From positions 1 through 64,000 of the forward strand of contig DASZHO010000046.1 in NCBI GenBank assembly GCA_035937795.1: a stretch of 64,000 nucleotides of DNA, in the 5' to 3' direction. The stretch comes from JAMQPK01 sp035937795 (GTDB lineage: Bacteria; Acidobacteriota; Vicinamibacteria; Vicinamibacterales; JAMQPK01). The position numbers were made by a program, and so were the translations under genes. The notes beneath the pieces are model-generated. The model was not told the origin of the DNA and did not search any database. It saw only the letters and a program-made list of their open reading frames with translations. Positions 48,039-54,316 of the stretch are shown here, piece by piece; position 1 is the stretch's first letter, and each line of letters begins with the position of its first letter.

Positions 48039-48254
48039 ATGCGCGTCACGATTGTCAATAAACCTGCCGGGGCATTTGGCGGCATGTGGCTCCAACGTCT
48101 CCAGGTGGGACAGACGTACAACCTCGACCCGGAAGTCGCGAAAAATTTGTTGATGCAAGGCTACGCAATCAAAGAGAATCGATGGGGCGAGCGGCGCCAG
48201 GAGCCGAGGCCCGGCTCGCCCGGAAGGCGCCGGACCGATGGCCCGAGAGAGTGA
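48039..48254 (+). CDS. small protein of unknown function
   Basis: A 71-residue protein beginning MRVTIVNKPAGAFGGMWLQR. Its core (LQVGQTYNLDPEVAKNLLMQ) looks like a small folded domain, then a basic Pro/Arg-rich tail. I know no family. The stop overlaps the start of the next zinc-ribbon gene by 17 bases, so the two are probably coupled. An in-frame ATG 12 codons earlier reads as chance sequence. Confidence 0.5.
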   Translation: MRVTIVNKPAGAFGGMWLQRLQVGQTYNLDPEVAKNLLMQGYAIKENRWGERRQEPRPGSPGRRRTDGPRE

Positions 48255-48636
48255 CCCGGATCCCGGTCCGAGCGACTCGACGGCATGCCTCTCGCAAGCG
48301 CCGCGTCGCAGCATGGGAGCCCATACACCACCCCCCTTCGACCTGCCACCAGGAAAATTCGTCTACCGCCGATGCCGGATGTGTGACTGGGAAGGGCAGT
48401 TCGCTCAGGGTCCGAACGTGGATCCTGGATGCCCGGTCTGCCACGCCCCAACCGACCTGATCGCGCTGCTGCAGCCGATGTCGCAGATCGACGTGGTGAA
48501 CAAGAATCCGCACGCCGCCGCGCTCGGGCGCCTCGGAGGGCAGAGAGGCGGCCCGGCCCGCGCCGCAGCCCTTTCGCCCAAGCGCCGCCGGCTGATCGCC
48601 CGGAACGCGGCGCTCGCCCGCTGGAAGAAACGCTGA
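48238..48636 (+). CDS. zinc-ribbon protein with Gly/Arg/Lys-rich tail
   Basis: A 132-residue protein. The middle has CRMC and CPVC knuckles (YRRCRMCDWEGQFAQ and PGCPVCHAPTD). The C-terminus AALGRLGGQRGGPARAAALS then PKRRRLIARNAALARWKKR matches a short basic motif often found at the ends of small plasmid, phage and stress proteins that contact nucleic acids. A nucleic-acid-binding role is a fair guess; no more can be said. It overlaps the preceding small gene, and the ModA-like gene follows after 34 bases. Confidence 0.6.
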   Translation: MARESDPDPGPSDSTACLSQAPRRSMGAHTPPPFDLPPGKFVYRRCRMCDWEGQFAQGPNVDPGCPVCHAPTDLIALLQPMSQIDVVNKNPHAAALGRLGGQRGGPARAAALSPKRRRLIARNAALARWKKR

Positions 48637-48670
48637 GAAAATCCCGCGATCGGTGCCACAATGCCGCCCT

Positions 48671-49432
48671 ATGAAGCAGCTGTTTTCATCGGCCTGCGTT
48701 GCGGCGATTGTCTGCACCGGTCATGGCGCCTTCGCGCAGGACGTCACGCTCATTGCGCCCGGCGGCATGCGCTGCCCGATCGATCGGATGGCACCCGATT
48801 TTGACCGCAAGACCGGATACACGCTGAAAGCCACGATCGGGGCAGGCGGCGCAACCCATCGGCAGGTTGTGCGCGGGGAACCGTTCGACGTGCCGATCGT
48901 TCAGCCGCCCTACCAGGACGTCATCGCGTCGGGCAACGTCGTTGCCAGCACCGAAACGCCGCTCGCGACCGTCGCGGTCGTGGTCGTGGTGCGCAAGAAC
49001 GATCCCAAACCCGATATTTCCACGCCCGAAGCCGTCAAGCGCATGCTGCGTGCAGCCAAGGCGATTTCGTATCCGGATGGAAACGGCGGGTTGGGCGGCG
49101 CCGCCGGCGTGAGCTTCGACGAGACGCAGAAGAAACTCGGCATCTTCGAGGAAATGAAGCCGAAAGTGAAGCGCCTTCCAGGCGTCGGCCTCCTGAAGTT
49201 GCTCACCCAAGGCGACATCGACGTGGCCATCACGTTCGCCAGCGAGATCACCGACCCGGACGTCGCAGTGGTCGGGCCGCTGCCGCGCGAAATCTCAACG
49301 CCCACCTCGCTGGTGGGTTTCCTTTCCAGCCATGCAAAGTCTGCCGATGCCGCCAAAGCGCTCTTGAATTACCTCGCATCGGCCGACGGCGCCGCGGCAT
49401 TCAGGGCCTGCGCGATGGAGCCGATTCGCTAG
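48671..49432 (+). CDS. ModA-like periplasmic solute-binding protein
   Basis: A 253-residue exported protein (signal peptide about 1-22). It has the two-lobe binding protein core: VTLIAPGGMRCPIDRMAPDF, FDVPIVQPPYQDVIASGNVV, TTVAVVVVVRKN-type strand, and SSHAKSADAAKALLNYLASA at the end. It resembles molybdate/extracellular solute-binding proteins (ModA family), but there is no adjoining permease or ATPase. The cytochrome gene starts 33 bases on, and a PQQ dehydrogenase is convergent after that. The binding protein might serve that enzyme or an unlinked transporter. The start is ATG 48671. Confidence 0.78.
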   Translation: MKQLFSSACVAAIVCTGHGAFAQDVTLIAPGGMRCPIDRMAPDFDRKTGYTLKATIGAGGATHRQVVRGEPFDVPIVQPPYQDVIASGNVVASTETPLATVAVVVVVRKNDPKPDISTPEAVKRMLRAAKAISYPDGNGGLGGAAGVSFDETQKKLGIFEEMKPKVKRLPGVGLLKLLTQGDIDVAITFASEITDPDVAVVGPLPREISTPTSLVGFLSSHAKSADAAKALLNYLASADGAAAFRACAMEPIR

Positions 49433-49465
49433 AAAATCAATGGCGTGGAGATATACTTGCGTCCC

Positions 49466-50035
49466 ATGAAAATCACGAGACTAACGAACGCGCGCAAACG
49501 ATGTGAGTGGCTGCGGTGGTTGTCGCTGGCGGCCGCCTCGGTGGCGATCGCCTTCGGCCTGCTGGCTGTGCCGTCCGCGCAGGCTCCGGAGCAGGCGCCG
49601 GCTCCCGATCCATCCGATATCGCGGAAGGTATGAGGCTCTACTTGCAAAAGGCCAATTGCCAGGCCTGTCACGGATGGGCAGGAGATGGCCACAAGACCG
49701 ACAATCAAATGCCGTACGGCGCGAATTTGCGCGAGACCAAGCTCAACCGTGCGGGCCTGGCCATGACCATCAAGTGCGGGCGGCTCAACTCACAAATGCC
49801 GGCGTTCGATAAGTTCGCATACAGCGACGGGCGCTGCTACGGCAAGACCCAGGCCGACCTCGCGTCGTACGCGACCCGGATGCCCGACCCGCCCTCGACG
49901 CTGCAGCAGCGCGAGATCGACCTCATCCTCGACTTTCTGATGACGAAGGTCGTGGGCAAAGGTCCGATGGACCACGCCAAGTGCGTGGAATTCTGGGGCT
50001 CGGACGTCGACGCCTGCAAGGACGCTGCGAAATAA
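49466..50035 (+). CDS. cytochrome c, probably partner of PQQ dehydrogenase
   Basis: A 189-residue exported monohaem cytochrome c. The haem site is CQACH at 65-69 (KANCQACHGWAGDGHKTDNQ), with Met candidates in SQMPAFDKFA as the sixth ligand. It also carries extra Cys residues (KCGRL, GRCYG, HAKCVEFWG, DACKDA) that may form disulfides. Signal-type hydrophobic stretch about 17-36. Such proteins accept electrons from periplasmic alcohol dehydrogenases. It is convergent with the PQQ dehydrogenase, 7 bases apart, and downstream of the binding protein. Confidence 0.85.
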   Translation: MKITRLTNARKRCEWLRWLSLAAASVAIAFGLLAVPSAQAPEQAPAPDPSDIAEGMRLYLQKANCQACHGWAGDGHKTDNQMPYGANLRETKLNRAGLAMTIKCGRLNSQMPAFDKFAYSDGRCYGKTQADLASYATRMPDPPSTLQQREIDLILDFLMTKVVGKGPMDHAKCVEFWGSDVDACKDAAK

Positions 50036-50042
50036 GCCGATC

Positions 50043-51803
50043 TCAATTCAGAGCAAAGACAAAGAGATAGCTCGAGTCCTGAAACTTGTCGTACTTCACC
50101 GGATGCAGGTGACGGCCGCCGGCCTGCACCGCGAGATACTGCTTGGGTCCGATCGCGTACGTCACCGGCGCGCCCTTCAGCGCCGTGCCGACATTGAAGC
50201 GCCACAATTCCTCGAGCGTCTCGTCGTTGTACGCCACGACCCATCCGTCCTGCAGCGCCGTGTAAACCACGCCGCCCGCCGTGTCCGTCGCGCCGGATCG
50301 AATTTCGATGTCGGTCACCGCCTTCGCGATGATCTTATGGTTGGTCGTATCGACGGCCGTGACCGCCCCGTAGTAGAGGTCGCTGCTGAAGGAGCGCTTT
50401 TGGCTGTTCTTGTCGTCGATGCCCCCGTCGGGCGAGAGGAACGCGGTGGCCGCGCCGTTTGCCGAGAAGCATCCCTCGATGCCCACTCCGTAGGCGATGT
50501 GCTTGACGGGGTTATAGGCGGTGGGCTGGTGGGCCACGCCGCCGTGCCAGGTGGGGCAGGTCCGCTTCGTCCCGTCGCCGCGCAGCGCCCGCGCCTCGGG
50601 ATTGTAGGTTTGCACGTCGAGCTTCGGATTGTACTCGAGCGGCTTGCCGCTCTCCTGATCGATCCCTTTGGTCCAGTTCAGATCGTTGACGTACTGCGTC
50701 GCCTTGATGAACCTGCCGTTGGTGCGATCCAGCGTGTAGAAGAACCCGTTGCGACCGAAATGGCTGACGACCTTGCGGGTTTGGCCGTTGATCGTCGTGT
50801 CGTAGAGCATGTGGATGCCGATCTCGTCGTAGTCCCACGAATCGTTCGGCGTGTATTGGAAATACCAGGCCAGCTTCCCGGTGTCGATGTTCAGCGCGAC
50901 AACCGAATTCGTGTAGAGGTTGTCGCCGGGACGCGACTGCGGATCGTATGACGGTACCGGATTGCCCGTGCCCCAGATGGTGAGTCTCGTCGCGGGATCG
51001 TAAGAGCCCGTCTGCCAGAGGCCGCCGCCGCCAGTCTTCCAAGCGTTGGTTTTGTCTTTCCAGGTCTCGCTCCCCGGATCTCCCGGCTTGGGTATGGCGT
51101 ACCACCGCCACAACTCCTTGCCGGTTCTCGCCTCGAGGGCTGCGACCCAGCCGCGGGTCTTGCCGTCGCCCGCGCCATTGGCGATGATGATTTTGTCTTC
51201 AACCGTAATCGGCGCCGTAAAGAACCGTTCCCGGCTGCCAAACTCGTTGGTCACGGCCACCATCCTGTCCCACACGATCTCGCCGTTATCGCGCTTGATC
51301 GCAATAACGCGGCCGTCGGGCAGGTTGGCGATGACCAGGTCTTCCCACAACGCGATGCCGCGTGTGCGTGGCGCGTTGCCCTGGTGCTTCACGCCGGGGT
51401 CGGTGACCCAGACGAACTGGCCCTTGTTCGGGTCGCGGGCGTCTATCTTGTAAATGGTTCCCCAGCCGTCGGTCGTGTACATGAAGCCGTTGTCAATCAG
51501 CGGATTGACTTCGTTTTCCGGGCCGTTCTGACCGACGTCCTGCATGCCGCCGAGCGCGAGGGCCCAGACCATCCGGAGGTTCTTCACGTTCTCGCGGTTG
51601 ATCTGGGATAGCTTCGAGTAGCGGGTCGAGCCGTAGTCGCCGTTCATCATCAGCCAGTTCTGCGGCTCGTTCTGCGCGTTGATCAGACGGTCCCGGTTGA
51701 CCGTCATGGTGTACTGGGCGGCGAGTGTCGCCGCACCAAGCGCAACAGCCGCGACGCCGGCGAGAGCCGCGATTTTCAATGATTTCCGCGATGCAGGTCG
51801 CAT
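50043..51803 (-). CDS. PQQ-dependent alcohol dehydrogenase-like quinoprotein, Asp-Tyr-Asp type
   Basis: A 586-residue exported propeller (signal peptide about 8-30) of the PQQ methanol/ethanol dehydrogenase family. Features: NWLMMNGDYGSTRYSKLSQI at the start, WGTGNPVPSYDPQSRPGDNL, and the catalytic Asp in NDSWDYDEIG (about Asp324, with Asp326 two residues on). An Asp at that second position is the mark of lanthanide-dependent enzymes such as XoxF; Ca-dependent MxaF has Ala. The metal-ligand Glu of methanol dehydrogenases is not obvious; the aligned region reads NGAGDGKTRGW. The usual adjacent Cys pair is absent. A cofactor-poor acidobacterial quinoprotein is the alternative. The start ATG 51803 has AAGGAGAGGG upstream. 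Confidence 0.83.
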   Translation of the reverse strand: MRPASRKSLKIAALAGVAAVALGAATLAAQYTMTVNRDRLINAQNEPQNWLMMNGDYGSTRYSKLSQINRENVKNLRMVWALALGGMQDVGQNGPENEVNPLIDNGFMYTTDGWGTIYKIDARDPNKGQFVWVTDPGVKHQGNAPRTRGIALWEDLVIANLPDGRVIAIKRDNGEIVWDRMVAVTNEFGSRERFFTAPITVEDKIIIANGAGDGKTRGWVAALEARTGKELWRWYAIPKPGDPGSETWKDKTNAWKTGGGGLWQTGSYDPATRLTIWGTGNPVPSYDPQSRPGDNLYTNSVVALNIDTGKLAWYFQYTPNDSWDYDEIGIHMLYDTTINGQTRKVVSHFGRNGFFYTLDRTNGRFIKATQYVNDLNWTKGIDQESGKPLEYNPKLDVQTYNPEARALRGDGTKRTCPTWHGGVAHQPTAYNPVKHIAYGVGIEGCFSANGAATAFLSPDGGIDDKNSQKRSFSSDLYYGAVTAVDTTNHKIIAKAVTDIEIRSGATDTAGGVVYTALQDGWVVAYNDETLEELWRFNVGTALKGAPVTYAIGPKQYLAVQAGGRHLHPVKYDKFQDSSYLFVFALN

Positions 51804-51884
51804 GAACCCTCTCCTTGGATGTGGTGTGTGGGGCCACATTAGTGGAAATGAGCGGGACCATCAAGGCCAAAGGTAAGATAGCTC

Positions 51885-52253
51885 GTGCGCCAGGGCGGCA
51901 ACGGGAATACGGTCTATTCCACGGGGATTGGAAAGATCTGTCCGGGCTGCGGCTGGCCCGCGCGCGACTGCAAGTGCAGCCGCAAGACCGGCCTCGACGA
52001 AGCCCTGCCCAGGCGGATCACGGCAAAGCTGCGCGTGGAGAAGAAAGGCCGCGGCGGGAAGGTCGTCACCGTCATCTACGACCTGCCACGAAACGCGGCG
52101 TTTTTGAAGGAACTGACGCAGGAGCTCAAGCGCTCGTGCGGCACCGGCGGCGCCCCCGGTAAAGACGCCGAAGACGCCATCGAGCTGCAGGGCGACCTTC
52201 GCGACCGCGTGCGCGAGCTCCTGCTGAAGAAGGGCTTCCTCGTCAAGGGCTAA
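51885..52253 (+). CDS. eIF1/SUI1-like translation factor (YciH type)
   Basis: A 122-residue protein. The start (NTVYSTGIGKICPGCGWPAR and DCKC) carries the CxxC pair seen in YciH/SUI1-like proteins. The core (VEKKGRGGKVVTVIYDLPRN; CGTGGAPGKDAEDAIELQGD; LLLKKGFLVKG) is the SUI1 fold. In bacteria, YciH-like proteins bind the small ribosomal subunit and can influence start-site choice; the physiological role is not settled. The start is GTG 51885 after AAGGTAAG. It is divergent from the PQQ dehydrogenase gene. Confidence 0.9.
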   Translation: MRQGGNGNTVYSTGIGKICPGCGWPARDCKCSRKTGLDEALPRRITAKLRVEKKGRGGKVVTVIYDLPRNAAFLKELTQELKRSCGTGGAPGKDAEDAIELQGDLRDRVRELLLKKGFLVKG

Positions 52254-52347
52254 TCGTCGACGTCGTTGGCATGCGCGCGCTCCACGCGCTTTCCGCGGCG
52301 GGTCGATCGTCAGCGGATTGCGAAGAGGGCACCGAACCGCGAGGGCG

Positions 52348-52731
52348 TCAGCGCTGACTCACCTGCATCGATGCGTCAAGCACGAGCGTGGGCCAGCCGG
52401 CTCTGTTCGCATCGTCCGGCGTGGCGGTGGCCGTGAACGACCGGCTTCCGTCCGGAGAAACGGCGAATGTGTATCCGCGCTGCGGAGTTCCGATAGACGG
52501 CGGGCCATCCTGCTGAAGTTGCTCCAGCGTGCCATAGGCGCTGTGCGCGACGACGTACTGCTTTTCCGCCTGGCCGATGACGAGCAGCTGGCTCTTGATG
52601 CCGATGACGTCGATCTGTTCCTGAGGAGGCGTGCGGTCGAACCCGGCTCTCGTGAAATAGGCGTGATAGACGAAGTATCCGCCGCCGAGAGCGACCAGAA
52701 GTCCGAGGATGGAGAACATTCGCATGTTCAT
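52348..52731 (-). CDS. small membrane-anchored protein, pilin-like globular part
   Basis: A 127-residue protein with one N-terminal membrane helix (about 5-24, FSILGLLVALGGGYFVYHAY). The rest resembles the globular part of minor pilins or pseudopilins (IKSQLLVIGQAEKQYVVAHS; AYGTLEQLQQDG; RGYTFAVSPDGSRSFTATAT). There is no prepilin peptidase site, so it is not a classical pilin. Family assignment is uncertain. It is convergent with the SUI1-like gene and divergent from nothing close; the next minus-strand gene ends 64 bases upstream. Confidence 0.65.
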   Translation of the reverse strand: MNMRMFSILGLLVALGGGYFVYHAYFTRAGFDRTPPQEQIDVIGIKSQLLVIGQAEKQYVVAHSAYGTLEQLQQDGPPSIGTPQRGYTFAVSPDGSRSFTATATPDDANRAGWPTLVLDASMQVSQR

Positions 52732-52795
52732 GTTATCGGCGGCTCCTGACCGGAACTTAATCGGGCAGCCGACCGGCGCAGAGGGGGCCGGGAGG

Positions 52796-53689
52796 TTAGT
52801 TGGTAGTGACGGGGGAATTACCGCCGGGCGCTTTCGGCACGCTGAACACGAAGGCGCAGCCGCCTGCGCTGGTGCGGCGCGCCTCGAAATGGCCGCCGTG
52901 AAGCTGCGCGATGCGCCTGGTTGCGTTCAGTGCGACGGCCGTCACGCGGCAACTCCGATCGGCGGCTTCCAGGTCGAACATTCCCAGAAGCTGCTGCGGC
53001 CCGATGGCCGCCGCGTCCTGCCGGAATTCACAGTGGACACTGTCACCCGACGCGAACGCCGAGACGTGAATGTCTCCCGGCAAGCCATTGGTCTCAATCA
53101 GGGAAATCGCTGCGCCGGCGCACGCCCGCACCGCCGTCCGCAGAAGCCCGCCATCGCCGCGAACCGGAAGAGGCACGCCCGGCAGATCCAGCACCAGTGT
53201 TGATTCGGTCAGGCGCAATTCTTCCTTGAGATCCGTGAAGCCGTCGCGGATCAGCTCATCGAAACGCAGGTCGCGCCGAAGCGGGTGCGGATCTTCCAGG
53301 AGAACCCGCAGCTGCTGGGCGTATCGAACGCCGCGCTGCACCCCGATCCTGGCCAGCGCCAGGCCCAGACGCTCGCGCAACGGCCGCGCGCCTTGATCGA
53401 GAAGGTTGAAGCAGGAGGCCAGGCCCTCGAATTCCTGGCAGATGTCGCGCAGCGCCGCCGATGTTTGTACGGTAACGAACGAGGCGGAAGGGTGGTCCAA
53501 TGCGGTCCGTGCGTGCGTCGACTGCGCCGCCAGCTCTTCCACGTAGTGTGCGTCGTGCCGCATCTGGTACTCGCTCGGCAGGCCTTGTCGCAGGGCTCGG
53601 GGCTTCGACGGCGACTTGATGCTTTCGAGCAGCTCGCTGAAATTATCTTCTGGAAGCGTTACCGGGTTCGGCTCGGCCGTTTCAGACAT
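52796..53689 (-). CDS. histidine-kinase-like ATPase domain protein (sensor-like)
   Basis: A 297-residue cytoplasmic protein. The N-terminal part is helical (PSEYQMRHDAHYVEELAAQS; SASFVTVQTSAALRDICQEF). The middle includes LRRDLRFDELIRDGFTDLKE, then a GHKL-type ATPase core: LRTAVRACAGAAISLIETNG, NATRRIAQLHGGHFEARRTS and SAGGCAFVFSVP. The G-box in TSAGGCAFVF matches the end of HATPase_c. A phospho-acceptor His is not obvious (candidates RHDAHYVEE), so it may be a phosphatase-like or partner kinase. The start ATG 53689 lies just upstream of the homopyrimidine tract. Confidence 0.65.
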   Translation of the reverse strand: MSETAEPNPVTLPEDNFSELLESIKSPSKPRALRQGLPSEYQMRHDAHYVEELAAQSTHARTALDHPSASFVTVQTSAALRDICQEFEGLASCFNLLDQGARPLRERLGLALARIGVQRGVRYAQQLRVLLEDPHPLRRDLRFDELIRDGFTDLKEELRLTESTLVLDLPGVPLPVRGDGGLLRTAVRACAGAAISLIETNGLPGDIHVSAFASGDSVHCEFRQDAAAIGPQQLLGMFDLEAADRSCRVTAVALNATRRIAQLHGGHFEARRTSAGGCAFVFSVPKAPGGNSPVTTN

Positions 53690-53712
53690 CGTGCGCGCAT
53701 GATAGTACGAAA

Positions 53713-53810
53713 ACTTCTTACTTTCTACCGTTACTTCTACCTTTTCCACTTTTAACTTTCCAGTTTCCACTTTCCACTTTTAACTTTCCCCTTTTAACTT
53801 TCCACTTTCG
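53713..53810. repeat. homopyrimidine/homopurine repeat tract 1
   Basis: Plus strand is nearly all C/T, built from ACTTTCCACTTT and ACTTTTAACTTTCC words (minus strand: GGAAAGTTAAAAGTGG). It separates the histidine-kinase-like start from the glyoxalase end. The last nine glyoxalase codons and its stop (53780-53782) are inside the tract. Confidence 0.95.
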
Positions 53811-54316
53811 TAGTACCGCTTGTACATTCCGCGGCGAAACAGCCATCCCCCCAGCGGTCCCAGCCATTTCAGCACGTGGTACATGTATCCGAGGTCCATG
53901 ATCTCGATGAGATTGCCGTCGAAGTCCTTTGCGAAAAAAAATGTGTGACCACGCGGCGATCGTTCCGGCCTGCCGAGGCAGTCGACGCCTTTGCTGACGA
54001 GGTAGTCGTACCACTTCTGGGTGTTTTTGACATTGAAGCTGATGTGCGTCAGGCCGACGCGGTTCCACGGAGGGGCGGCCGCCGGGCGGTCCGGCTTGAA
54101 GTCAAAGATTTCGAGCACGCCGCCGCCCGGCACGCGAATCCAGCCAATCTTGCAGCTCGGGTGCTCGCTGTCGACGCCGAAGAACGTGCGGACCCTGTCG
54201 GGCGGCGTGTCGGCAACGCCCACCAACGAACACCCGAAGACGTCAGAGTAGAACCGCACCGCCTTGTTGAAGTCCGACACCGTGATGCCGGCATGGCTAA
54301 GCGATCGAGCTCTCAT
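53780..54316 (-). CDS. glyoxalase/bleomycin-resistance (VOC) family protein
   Basis: A 178-residue VOC protein with one full module: SLSHAGITVSDFNKAVRFYS, GGGVLEIFDFKPDRP, VGLTHISFNVKNTQKWYDYL, TFFFAKDFDGNLIEIMDLG. The His and Glu positions fit metal ligands for lactoylglutathione lyase or extradiol-dioxygenase relatives. Substrate unknown. Start ATG 54316 overlaps the M16 stop by ATGA, so translation is coupled. The final ESGKLKGES comes from the homopurine tract and is probably not ancestral. Confidence 0.87.
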   Translation of the reverse strand: MRARSLSHAGITVSDFNKAVRFYSDVFGCSLVGVADTPPDRVRTFFGVDSEHPSCKIGWIRVPGGGVLEIFDFKPDRPAAAPPWNRVGLTHISFNVKNTQKWYDYLVSKGVDCLGRPERSPRGHTFFFAKDFDGNLIEIMDLGYMYHVLKWLGPLGGWLFRRGMYKRYYESGKLKGES

